Of a stretch of DNA of 42,030 bases, positions 34,616-42,030 are shown in pieces. Where the stretch lies: NCBI GenBank assembly GCA_002083525.1, contig LWDM01000015.1:1-42030 (forward strand). The letters are read 5' to 3'. The DNA comes from Proteobacteria bacterium SG_bin9. Lineage in GTDB: Bacteria; Pseudomonadota; Alphaproteobacteria; Rhizobiales; Xanthobacteraceae. Position numbers and translations under genes: made by a program. The notes under the pieces are model-generated. The model was not told where the DNA came from. It saw only the letters and a list, made by a program, of their open reading frames with translations, and ran no database searches. Every line of letters starts with the position of its first letter. Positions within the stretch are counted from its first letter, which is position 1.

Positions 34616-36007
34616 TCATGGCTGCGCCGCGACATCCGCCTGCAGGGCCGCCACGAGGCGGGACACGAATTTGTTCACCCAGAACATTTTCTTGCTGCCC
34701 TTGATGACCACGACATCGCCCACCGCCAACAGCCGCGCGATCTGAGACGGATCGAGCGCAACCGGGTCCTCGCTCCAGCCGAGGCTCTTCGCCTTCGGCA
34801 GCAGATCGTGCAGGTTTCGCATCAACGGACCAACGCAATAGACGGCGTCGATGCCCTCGAGATGCCCCGCCATCTCTTTGTGATACGCCGGTGCATCGGC
34901 ACCGAGTTCGAGCATGTCGCCGAGGATGGCGATACGGCGGCCGCGCGAGACCGGCCGCGCGACGAGACTGTCGAGCGCCGCCGCCATGCTCGCCGGATTG
35001 CCGTTGAAGCTGTCGTCGATCACGGTGATACCGGCAACCGTCTGCTCGACGCCGCGCCCGGTCATGATGCCGACGCCTGCGAGATTTTGCGCAAGCTCCG
35101 CCGGATCGAGTCCCGCCGCATCGACCGAGGCGAGCGCGGCTAAGGCATTCAGCACGCGATGCGGCGCGCCGGGCGTCAGCGAAAACGTCACGCGTTGGCC
35201 GCGCACGCTCGCATTCACATCCCAGCTTTCGCCGTGCGGCGTGTGGCCGATCTCATGCGTCTCCGTGCCTTCACCGAAGCGCACGACTTTGCCGCGCCAC
35301 TCCGGCGCGTCGACATCGTTGGGCAGCACCAGAGTGCCGTTCGGCGGCAATCCTTCCGCGATACTCACCTTCTCACGGCGGATCGCATCGAGACTGCCGA
35401 GCTTTTCCAGATGCACCGGCTTGACGTTGACGACGAGCGCGACCGTCGGCTTGGCGAGTTCGCTGAGGCGGCGAATTTCGTTGGGCTGGTTCATGCCCAT
35501 CTCGACCACCCACGCGCTCGCGCGCGGATCGGCGTTGCAGAGCGTCAGCGGCACGCCCCAGAAATTGTTGAAGCTCGCCGGTGACGCGAATGCGCCCGGG
35601 TAAGCGCCGATGAATTCCTTGACGCTGGTCTTGCCGGCGCTGCCGGTGAGGCCGACCACCGGACCGCTGAACCGCGCACGCGCGGCGCGCGCCAGCGTCC
35701 ACAGACCATCGATCAGCGTGTCCTTGACGACAAGCTGCGGCACTTTAAGGCCCGCAATCATATACGGCACGATCATCGCGACCGCGCCGGACGCCTCGGC
35801 ACTCGCGGCGAACTCCCAGCCGTCGCGCGTGCTGGCGAAGCTCGAGATGAAGCCGCCGCTCGGCGTACCGCTCAGCGCCACGAACAGCATTCCCGGCTTC
35901 ACCAGGCGGCTGTCCTGCGTCACCGCATCGATCGGCGTTTCGGGAAAACTGCCCACAATGCCGAGCGCACGCGCGACCTCTGCAACGGTCCAGAGCGGCT
36001 GCGTCAT
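34616..36007 (-). CDS. murF: UDP-MurNAc-tripeptide--D-alanyl-D-alanine ligase
   Basis: The last cytoplasmic Mur ligase, 463 residues, adding the D-Ala-D-Ala made by Ddl. The N-terminal domain has DSRLVKPGMLFVAL. The ATP loop is TGSAGKTSVKEF at 121-132. EMGMNQPNEIRRLSELAKPTVALVVNV and the domain-3 segment DDSFNGNPASMAAAL are MurF-specific. The C-terminus contains GDVVVIKGSKKMFWVNKFV, typical of the family (usually GSRxxxME in E. coli). The start overlaps the murE stop in ATGA. Confidence 0.97.
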   Translation of the reverse strand: MTQPLWTVAEVARALGIVGSFPETPIDAVTQDSRLVKPGMLFVALSGTPSGGFISSFASTRDGWEFAASAEASGAVAMIVPYMIAGLKVPQLVVKDTLIDGLWTLARAARARFSGPVVGLTGSAGKTSVKEFIGAYPGAFASPASFNNFWGVPLTLCNADPRASAWVVEMGMNQPNEIRRLSELAKPTVALVVNVKPVHLEKLGSLDAIRREKVSIAEGLPPNGTLVLPNDVDAPEWRGKVVRFGEGTETHEIGHTPHGESWDVNASVRGQRVTFSLTPGAPHRVLNALAALASVDAAGLDPAELAQNLAGVGIMTGRGVEQTVAGITVIDDSFNGNPASMAAALDSLVARPVSRGRRIAILGDMLELGADAPAYHKEMAGHLEGIDAVYCVGPLMRNLHDLLPKAKSLGWSEDPVALDPSQIARLLAVGDVVVIKGSKKMFWVNKFVSRLVAALQADVAAQP

Positions 36008-37446
36008 TTACGTCCTCCGCCCAGCGCCGCCTGCGCGGCTTCGTGATCGCTGAACGGCAACACCTTGTCGCCGACGATCTGTCCGGTCTCGTGTCCCTTG
36101 CCGGCAATGACCAGCGCGTCGCCCGCCTGCAATCCATCGACGGCGGCGCGAATGGCTTCCGCACGATCGCCGATCTCGCGCGCGCCCGGCGCCGCGGCCA
36201 TGATTGCCGCGCGGATCGCAGCGGGATTCTCGCTGCGCGGATTGTCGTCGGTGACGATAACGCTGTCGGCGCCTCGCGCCGCGATATCGCCCATCAGCGG
36301 ACGCTTGCCGGCATCGCGGTCGCCACCCGCGCCGAACACGACCACGAGCTTGCGCGTCGCATAAGGACGCAGCGCCGCCAGCGTCTTTTCCAACGCATCG
36401 GGCTTGTGCGCGTAATCGACAAACACCGGCGCGCCGTTGCGTTCGCCGATGAACTCCAGCCGCCCCGGCGCGCCTTCGAGCTGTTCGAGCGCCGCGAACA
36501 CCTTGGCCGCAGCGCCGCCGGTGCCGATCACGAGGCCGGCCGCGACCAGCGCGTTCTCGATCTGGAATTCGCCGACCAGCGGCAGACGCACGCTGTAGTC
36601 CTTGCCGCCGTGCTTCAGCTTCAGAATCTGCGCGAAACCATCGACCTGCGCATCGGCGAGACGAATGCCGTCACCGTTGCGACCGACAGTCATCAACTTG
36701 AGGCCCCGCTTACGCGCGACTTCGCACACCGCTGCCGAATGCTCATGATCGGCGGCAACCACCGCTGCACCGCCATCGGCGACGAGATCGCTGAACAGCC
36801 GCAGCTTCGCGCCGAGGTAGTGCTCGACGGTCGGATGATAATCCATGTGGTCGCGCGAGAGATTGGTGAAGCCGCCGGCAGCGACGCGCACGCCGTCGAG
36901 GCGATGCTGGTCGAGGCCGTGTGACGACGCTTCGAGCGCGAGATGCGTCACGCCTTCGTCCGCAAGCTCCGCGAGCGAGCGATGCAACGCGATCGGGTCC
37001 GGCGTCGTCAGCGATCCGTAGACCGTGCGCTTCGGCGCGACGATGCCGATGGTGCCGAGGCTGGCCGACGCATGCCCGAGCTTTTCCCAGATCTGCCGCA
37101 CGAAGGCGGCGACCGACGTCTTGCCGCTTGTGCCGGTGACGGCCGCAATCGTCCCCGGCTGCTTCGCAAAGAACGCGGCCGATGCCAGCGCCAGCGCGCG
37201 GCGCGGATTGGTGACTACAATGACCGGCACACTCGACGCGGATGCGCGATCGGCGACGATCGCGACCGCGCCCTTCTCGATCGCCCGCGCGATGAATTTC
37301 GATCCGTCGGTCTTGCTGCCGGCGAGCGCAAAGAACACATCGCCCGGCTTCACCGCACGGCTGTCGGTGGCGATCCCCGTCGCGGCAATAGCGGACGCCG
37401 CCCCGTCGAGGGCAACGTCGGCGCTGAGCAGGTCGCGAAGTCTCAT
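36004..37446 (-). CDS. murE: UDP-MurNAc-L-Ala-D-Glu--meso-diaminopimelate ligase
   Basis: A Mur ligase of 480 residues adding the third residue of the stem peptide. The ATP loop GTSGKTS is at 105-111. ASSHGLDQHRL and TNLSRDHMDYHPTVEHYLGAKLRLF follow. The amino acid specificity motif DNPR (about 401-404, in DDNPRSENP) identifies meso-diaminopimelate rather than lysine as substrate, as expected in a Gram-negative. VIAGKGHETGQ closes the C-terminal domain. The ATG before RLRDLLSAD is preferred; the upstream open frame lacks family sequence. It lies 38 bases after the ftsI stop. Confidence 0.97.
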   Translation of the reverse strand: MRLRDLLSADVALDGAASAIAATGIATDSRAVKPGDVFFALAGSKTDGSKFIARAIEKGAVAIVADRASASSVPVIVVTNPRRALALASAAFFAKQPGTIAAVTGTSGKTSVAAFVRQIWEKLGHASASLGTIGIVAPKRTVYGSLTTPDPIALHRSLAELADEGVTHLALEASSHGLDQHRLDGVRVAAGGFTNLSRDHMDYHPTVEHYLGAKLRLFSDLVADGGAAVVAADHEHSAAVCEVARKRGLKLMTVGRNGDGIRLADAQVDGFAQILKLKHGGKDYSVRLPLVGEFQIENALVAAGLVIGTGGAAAKVFAALEQLEGAPGRLEFIGERNGAPVFVDYAHKPDALEKTLAALRPYATRKLVVVFGAGGDRDAGKRPLMGDIAARGADSVIVTDDNPRSENPAAIRAAIMAAAPGAREIGDRAEAIRAAVDGLQAGDALVIAGKGHETGQIVGDKVLPFSDHEAAQAALGGGRK

Positions 37447-37484
37447 GATGGTCCGATTCAGCCCGGTTTGGCTGAGATCAGCGC

Positions 37485-39215
37485 TTACCGGCTTATTCCT
37501 GATGCTGCAAGAATAAGGCGGTCGGACGGCGGCAGGTCGAAGCGCGGCTCGATGCCGAGGAGCGGCGCGATGCGCTCGATCACCCGGCCGCCGGTCGGAA
37601 CGGCGTTCCATCCCGAGGTGATGAAGCCGTGGGTTTCCGGCAGCGGCTGCGGCTCGTCGAGCATGATCAGAAGCTGAAACTTCGGGTTGTCCGACGGCAT
37701 GATGGCCGTGAACGAGTTCAGCACCTGCTTCTTGGAGTAGCGGCCGTTGACGACCTTTTCCGAAGTGCCGGTCTTGCCGCCGACATAGTAGCCGAGGATG
37801 TCGGCCTTGCGCGCGGTGCCCTTCTCGGCGTTGAGCCGCATCAGGTAGCGCATCTTGTCGCTGGTCTCGGTCTTCACGACCTTGGTCGCGAGTTTCATCG
37901 CCTCTTCTTCCGTGCGCTTGAGCAGCGTCGGCGGAATGAGGTAGCCGCCATTGATGCAGGCGTTGATGCCCATCACCGCCTGCAGCGGCGCGACGGAGAG
38001 GCCGTGACCGAAGGAAATCGTGATTGTGTTCAATTCGCCCCAGCGCTTCGGCACGATCGGCTCGGCGCTTTCCGGCAGCTCAGTACGCAGGCGATCGAGC
38101 TGGCCGAGCTTGCGCAGGAACACCTTGTGCGCCTCGACGCCCTGCGACAACGCGATCTTCGCGGCGCCGACGTTCGACGAATACGTGAACACTTCCGTCA
38201 GCGACATCGGCCGCCCGAGCGGGTGCGTGTCCTTGATGGTGAAACGGCCGTACTTCAGCGGACCACCGGCGTTATAAAGTGTGTTGAGGTTGGCTTTGCC
38301 GGTATCGAGCGCCATCGCCAGCGTCAGCGCCTTGAAGGTCGAGCCCATTTCGAACACGCCGGTGGTCAGGCGGTTGATGCGGGTCGGATCGTTCGCCTCG
38401 CGCGGATTGTTCGGATCGTAGTCGGGCACCGAGACCAGCGCGACAATCTCGCCGGTCTTGACATTCGACACGAGACCGGCGGCTGCCTTCGCCTTGAACT
38501 TGTCCTTAGCCTTCAGCAGTTCGTCGCGCAGCGCCTGCTCGACACGCAGATCGACGGCGAGTTCGACCGGCTTCTGCAGACGATCGGTCGCGAAACCCGC
38601 ACGATGCAGATCGGCGAGACCATTACTGTCGAGCCACTTCTCGATACCGGCGATGCCTTGGTTGTCGATGTTGACGTGGCCGATCAGATGCGAAACCACC
38701 GGGCCGCTCGGGTAGACACGGCGGTTCTCGCGCAGGAAGCCGATACCCGGAATGCCGAGGCGATGAATCGCCTGCTGCTGCTCCGGCGTGATTTCGCGCT
38801 TCAGCCAGACGAAGCCCTTCTTCGCCGACAAGCGCTGGCGCACTTCGCCCTGATCGAGATCGGGCAGCGCGCCGGTGAGAAGTTCGATGGCTTCATCACG
38901 GTCGATAATGCGGCGCGGCTCGCCGAACAGCGACGGCGCCTTGACGTCGGTCGCGAGAATTTCGCCGTTGCGGTCGACGATGTCGGGCCGCGAGGTCGCG
39001 ATCGCATCCTGCGAGGCGGTGCGGCGTCCGGTCTGGCTCTCGCCGACGGTCGCAAACATCACGAGACGGCCGGCGATGATGGCGTAGACCACAGTGAACG
39101 CGAGAATAGCAAATCCGACGCGGGCGCGCGCTTTCGCGGCACGATCGACGTTGCGGCCGTACAGCAGGCTGCGGATGACGCGCTGATGCCAGCGAGGAAG
39201 CGTCTGTTCGCTCAT
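37485..39215 (-). CDS. ftsI: Septal peptidoglycan transpeptidase FtsI (PBP3)
   Basis: A class B penicillin-binding protein of 576 residues that cross-links septal wall with FtsW. A cytoplasmic basic N-terminus precedes a single span (about 33-55). The pedestal domain begins SRPDIVDRNGEILATDV. The transpeptidase triad is complete: STFK with Ser292 and Lys295, SSN at 346-348, and KTGT at 481-484. The start shares one base with the ftsL stop (TAATG), indicating coupling. Confidence 0.98.
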   Translation of the reverse strand: MSEQTLPRWHQRVIRSLLYGRNVDRAAKARARVGFAILAFTVVYAIIAGRLVMFATVGESQTGRRTASQDAIATSRPDIVDRNGEILATDVKAPSLFGEPRRIIDRDEAIELLTGALPDLDQGEVRQRLSAKKGFVWLKREITPEQQQAIHRLGIPGIGFLRENRRVYPSGPVVSHLIGHVNIDNQGIAGIEKWLDSNGLADLHRAGFATDRLQKPVELAVDLRVEQALRDELLKAKDKFKAKAAAGLVSNVKTGEIVALVSVPDYDPNNPREANDPTRINRLTTGVFEMGSTFKALTLAMALDTGKANLNTLYNAGGPLKYGRFTIKDTHPLGRPMSLTEVFTYSSNVGAAKIALSQGVEAHKVFLRKLGQLDRLRTELPESAEPIVPKRWGELNTITISFGHGLSVAPLQAVMGINACINGGYLIPPTLLKRTEEEAMKLATKVVKTETSDKMRYLMRLNAEKGTARKADILGYYVGGKTGTSEKVVNGRYSKKQVLNSFTAIMPSDNPKFQLLIMLDEPQPLPETHGFITSGWNAVPTGGRVIERIAPLLGIEPRFDLPPSDRLILAASGISR

Positions 39216-39598
39216 TAATCGTCATCCTCCGGCTTGGGGACGCTGCCGGTGATGACCTCCTGCTGATCGATCACGTCGAGCATCGCGCCGATCGGATCGG
39301 TCACATCGGGCTTGGCGAAACTCGGCGGGCGCTCCGGCAAATTCTTCAGGCGATCGTACTGCTGCGACTCGATCGGCCGCAGCCCGAGATGCTTGGCGGC
39401 AAGACCCTGCAAACGTCCCGGCGTTTCCAGCCGCGCCCATTCGGCGCGCAGGCTTGCAATGGCGTCGCGCTCGGCGCGGATGTCGGCGCGCAGCCGCATC
39501 ACGCGCTCCATGCGCACCGTCGATTCCATCTTGATGTGGTAGACGTGCGCCGCCGCGAACACGAGCGCGCAGATGACGAAGAAGTGCACGATGCGCAT
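39215..39598 (-). CDS. ftsL: Cell division protein FtsL
   Basis: A small bitopic divisome protein of 127 residues, assigned by topology and position between rsmH and ftsI, since FtsL sequences are poorly conserved. A short N-terminus leads into one span (about 4-21, VHFFVICALVFAAAHVYH). A leucine/arginine-rich helix follows, suited to a coiled coil (about 28-62). Then comes a segment LAAKHLGLRPIESQQYDRL that recalls the alphaproteobacterial family. The acidic Pro-rich tail is variable. GGAGGG lies about seven bases before the ATG, inside the end of rsmH. Confidence 0.9.
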   Translation of the reverse strand: MRIVHFFVICALVFAAAHVYHIKMESTVRMERVMRLRADIRAERDAIASLRAEWARLETPGRLQGLAAKHLGLRPIESQQYDRLKNLPERPPSFAKPDVTDPIGAMLDVIDQQEVITGSVPKPEDDD

Positions 39599-39601
39599 CG
39601 C

Positions 39602-40600
39602 TCACCCTCCCCGCATCACGGCGGCGAGCGACGGCCAGCGAAACGCCTCGCCGCTCTCTTCATAACGAGCACGCGTACGCGCCGCAGCGCGCAGCTTGGC
39701 GGAGCGTGCGCGCGGATTGGCGCGAACCTCGTCGTCATCCGCGACGACGGCGCGCTTGGTCAGAATTTCGAAACGCGGTGCAGCCTGCGCGACTTCCGGC
39801 AGATGGCGCGAGCCGGCCGAGACCTTGCCGCGCTCGGTGAAGAACGTCTTGACGATGCGGTCTTCCAGCGAATGGAACGACACGACCACAAGCCGCCCGC
39901 CCGGTTTGAGAATGCGTTCGGCCGCAACAAGCGCCTCCTGCAGCTCGTCCAGCTCTTCGTTGACCAGAATGCGCAGCGCCTGGAACGTCCGCGTCGCCGG
40001 GTGAATTTCATGCGGCTTCGCGCGCACCACGCGCGACACGATATCGGCGAGCGTCTTGGTCGTCGCGATCGGCGCTTCCGCGCGCGCCTTGACGATCGCG
40101 CGCGCGATGCTACGCGATTTGCGCTCTTCGCCGAAGATATAGATGACGTTGGCAAGATCGGTCTCGCTCGCCTTCGCAATCACGTCGGCGGCGCTCGGTC
40201 CGTCGTGGCCCATGCGCATGTCGAGCGGCCCGTCGAAGCGGAACGAGAAGCCGCGCTCGGCCTGATCGACCTGCATCGACGACACGCCGACGTCCATCAC
40301 GACGCCGTCGGCCTGATCGACGCCCTGCGAGGCGCAGACATCGGCGAGATTGGAGAAGCGATCCTCGATCAGCGTCAAGCGGCCGCCGGAGCTTTGCACG
40401 AGATCGAACCCGCCGGCGATCGCGGTGCGGTCGCGATCGATGGCGATCACGCGCGTGCCGGGGGTAGCAAGAATGGAGCGGGTGTAGCCGCCGGCGCCGA
40501 AGGTCGCGTCGACATAGATGCCGCCGTCGCGCGGTCCGAGGTAGTCGACCGCCTCGCGGCCCAGCACCGGAATGTGGCGCGGCTCGTCGTCGCTGGTCAT
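39602..40600 (-). CDS. rsmH: 16S rRNA (cytosine1402-N4)-methyltransferase
   Basis: A SAM-dependent rRNA methyltransferase (MraW) of 332 residues that usually opens the dcw cluster. The N-terminus HIPVLGREAVDYLGPRDGGIYVDATFGAGGYTRSIL carries the SAM loop. VVMDVGVSSMQVDQAERGFSFRFDGPLDMRM and the LVVVSFHSLEDRIVKTFF motif are diagnostic. The ATG before TSDDEPRHIPV is chosen from family similarity; a 38-residue upstream extension has no family character. The Shine-Dalgarno is weak. The stop lies three bases before the ftsL start. Confidence 0.96.
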   Translation of the reverse strand: MTSDDEPRHIPVLGREAVDYLGPRDGGIYVDATFGAGGYTRSILATPGTRVIAIDRDRTAIAGGFDLVQSSGGRLTLIEDRFSNLADVCASQGVDQADGVVMDVGVSSMQVDQAERGFSFRFDGPLDMRMGHDGPSAADVIAKASETDLANVIYIFGEERKSRSIARAIVKARAEAPIATTKTLADIVSRVVRAKPHEIHPATRTFQALRILVNEELDELQEALVAAERILKPGGRLVVVSFHSLEDRIVKTFFTERGKVSAGSRHLPEVAQAAPRFEILTKRAVVADDDEVRANPRARSAKLRAAARTRARYEESGEAFRWPSLAAVMRGG

Positions 40601-41114
40601 GGTGTCATCACCGCGAAGCAGACCGTGCGATACAAACAAGTGAGCTGCCTTCGCATCTTGCGCGTTCCGGTCTCCGCTTGGGACGATGCAGGCAGCCATC
40701 GGACAGGTGGCCATTCACAGGATTGCGGCCGCGCCCGCGCGCGGTCCTTCGGACCCCCATTAACACCGGTTAACATTAAGGAATCGTTGATGGAGTTGCG
40801 GCCCCGCCAGACATCGGAAAGCCGCATAGGGGGTTGTCCGAAACGCGGCGCAGAGTGATTGCACATTTATGACAAAGGCTTGATAGTGAACCGGGACGTT
40901 GGGGCAACAACCACAAGGCACCGCACCGAATTCTCGGAGCAGGTGACGGGGTGTGGCTCGAGCGGACTTGGCATCCGTAAAGATTGTGGATCGCCGTTCT
41001 ATTGCCTGGCTCTTGCCCTGTTTGAGTTTTGAAATGCCCCTCGGTTCTTTCGCACCTGGTGGAACCCGATCGACACGTCAACGTGCCGTTCCGCTAACCC
41101 GGCTTCACGCTGAC
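40601..41114. promoter_or_regulatory. Divergent intergenic region between rsmH and the amidase gene, with clustered TTAA half-sites
   Basis: No convincing gene is seen in these 514 bp. At 40760-40779 three TTAA words occur in 20 bp (TTAACACCGGTTAACATTAA), an AT-rich island in GC-rich DNA about 160 bp before the rsmH start. They may be CtrA or other regulator half-sites, though the spacings (6 and 2) do not match the TTAA-N7-TTAA rule. The region should contain the main dcw promoter and the divergent promoter of the amidase gene. No mraZ reading frame is present. Confidence 0.5.
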
Positions 41115-41918
41115 ATGCACAAATTCATGCCGGATTCGTCGATGGTCTCCGACGTAATCCCCTCCCCCAATCATGGCGAGCGCCGCGACGGCAAGGCCGC
41201 CGACATGATCATCCTGCATTACACGGGCATGACCGACACCGAGTCGGCCCTGAAGCGGCTGTGCACCGCCGGTACCGACGTATCCGCCCACTATATCGTG
41301 CTGGAAGACGGCCGGGTGGTGCAGAGCGTGCAGGAATCCCGCCGCGCCTGGCATGCCGGCCAGTCGATCTGGAGCGGCGACGAAGACATCAATTCCCGCT
41401 CGATCGGCGTCGAAATCGTCAACCGCGGCCACGACTGGGGCTATCCGGACTTTCCGCTGCGCCAGATCGCCGCCGTGATCGCGCTCTGCCGCGGCATCAT
41501 CATCCGCCGCAACATTCCGGCGCACCATGTGCTCGGCCATTCCGACGTGGCGCCGGGCCGCAAGAAGGACCCCGGCGAGAAGTTTCCGTGGTCGGCGCTC
41601 GCCGCGTCCGGCGTCGGCGTTTTCGTGCCGCCCGCGCCGATCGTGCGCGGCGAAACGCTGATGCTCGGCACCGCAAGCGACGCGGTCAAGGCGATGCAGC
41701 AGCAGCTCGCGTCCTACGGTTATGGCGTGCCGGTCAACGGCTCGTTCGACGCCAAGACCATGGAAGTGGTCACCGCCTTTCAGCGGCATTTCCGTCCGGA
41801 GCGGATCGACGGGGTTGCCGATCAGTCGACGTTAGCCACGCTGGAAGCTGTCATTGCCCGAAAGCCCAAAACGGCGCCGGAACCCTTGACCCCGCTCCCC
41901 CCACCCGCCATTGCTTGA
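41115..41918 (+). CDS. N-acetylmuramoyl-L-alanine amidase, AmiD/AmpD type, with peptidoglycan-binding domain
   Basis: A zinc amidase of the Amidase_2 family, 267 residues from the chosen start, cleaving the stem peptide from MurNAc. The zinc ligands and catalytic residues are His35 in IILHYTGM, Glu100 in SIGVEIVN, His142 in LGHSDVAPGRK and Asp152 in KKDPG. Residues about 165-255 form a PG_binding_1 domain (ASDAVKAMQQQLASYGYGVPVNGSFDAKTMEVVTAFQRHF). No clear signal peptide is seen, though a longer frame exists upstream, so the location is uncertain. The start lacks a good Shine-Dalgarno; the ATGs at 41127 and 41142 are alternatives. The RNase P RNA follows directly. Confidence 0.88.
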   Translation: MHKFMPDSSMVSDVIPSPNHGERRDGKAADMIILHYTGMTDTESALKRLCTAGTDVSAHYIVLEDGRVVQSVQESRRAWHAGQSIWSGDEDINSRSIGVEIVNRGHDWGYPDFPLRQIAAVIALCRGIIIRRNIPAHHVLGHSDVAPGRKKDPGEKFPWSALAASGVGVFVPPAPIVRGETLMLGTASDAVKAMQQQLASYGYGVPVNGSFDAKTMEVVTAFQRHFRPERIDGVADQSTLATLEAVIARKPKTAPEPLTPLPPPAIA

Positions 41919-41925
41919 TCCGTCA

Positions 41926-42030
41926 GTCGGCCGGACGGCCGCTCTCGCGAAAGCCGAAAGGTTGCGAGGGAGGAAAGTCCGGGCTCCATCGACATGCGGT
42001 GCCGGATAACGTCCGGCGGGGGCGACCCCA
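41926..42030 (+). ncRNA. rnpB: RNase P RNA, 5' part (cut by window edge)
   Basis: The catalytic RNA of RNase P, which matures tRNA 5' ends. The universally conserved GAGGAAAGTCCGGGCTCC stretch is present at about 41969-41986. It is followed by a hairpin (GCCGGATAACGTCCGGC) and then GGGGGCGACCCC, as in alphaproteobacterial type A RNAs. Upstream, GGCCGGACGGCC supports the P1 helix, so the 5' end is close to 41926. The window ends inside the gene, so only about 105 nt are visible. Confidence 0.93.

Overview
The window is chromosomal core DNA from an alphaproteobacterium of the order Hyphomicrobiales (Rhizobiales), most like the Bradyrhizobium / Rhodopseudomonas / Pseudolabrys side. This placement is inferred from high GC, the gene order, the long C-terminal linker of FtsZ and the style of the encoded proteins; no database search was possible.

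Left part (1-14993), mostly + strand housekeeping and accessory genes: a UvrD/PcrA helicase carrying a palindromic repeat inside its reading frame; a two-gene ABC-2 exporter; a small secreted glycine-rich protein; a periplasmic L,D-transpeptidase; a membrane protein fused to a spermidine-synthase-like domain; a PYROXD2-like flavoprotein; a gene-poor stretch with TGTGGA motifs and a 39-residue membrane ORF; prmA; a 58-residue conserved-looking ORF; an Xaa-Pro aminopeptidase; and a Bcr/CflA-type MFS exporter.

Right part (14990-40600), all minus strand: a nearly complete division and cell wall (dcw) cluster followed by envelope and repair genes. In transcription order it runs rsmH-ftsL-ftsI-murE-murF-mraY-murD-ftsW-murG-murC-murB-ddl-ftsQ-ftsA-ftsZ-lpxC-bamD-recN-ligA. 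Several junctions overlap by 1-4 bases (rsmH to murE is tight, and murE/murF, mraY/murD and ftsQ/ftsA overlap). Larger gaps before ftsW, ftsQ and lpxC each contain TTTA/TTAA-N7 motifs resembling CtrA sites, so these are likely internal promoters. Strong intrinsic terminators follow ftsZ and lpxC. No mraZ precedes rsmH. Instead a divergent AmiD-type amidase is followed by the 5' part of the RNase P RNA gene, which runs off the right edge.

Together the right part supplies almost the whole cytoplasmic route from UDP-MurNAc to lipid II (MurB-F, Ddl, MraY, MurG), the septal synthase and divisome (FtsW, FtsI, FtsL, FtsQ, FtsA, FtsZ), and outer-membrane functions (LpxC, BamD). The most unusual features are the two copies of one nested palindromic repeat. 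One is translated in frame inside uvrD. The other sits between murB and ddl, just upstream of the ddl ribosome binding site. Other points of interest are a divergent Ddl, two short unlisted ORFs with good Shine-Dalgarno sequences, and the recurring CtrA-like motifs. I see no insertion sequence, tRNA, prophage or CRISPR array.
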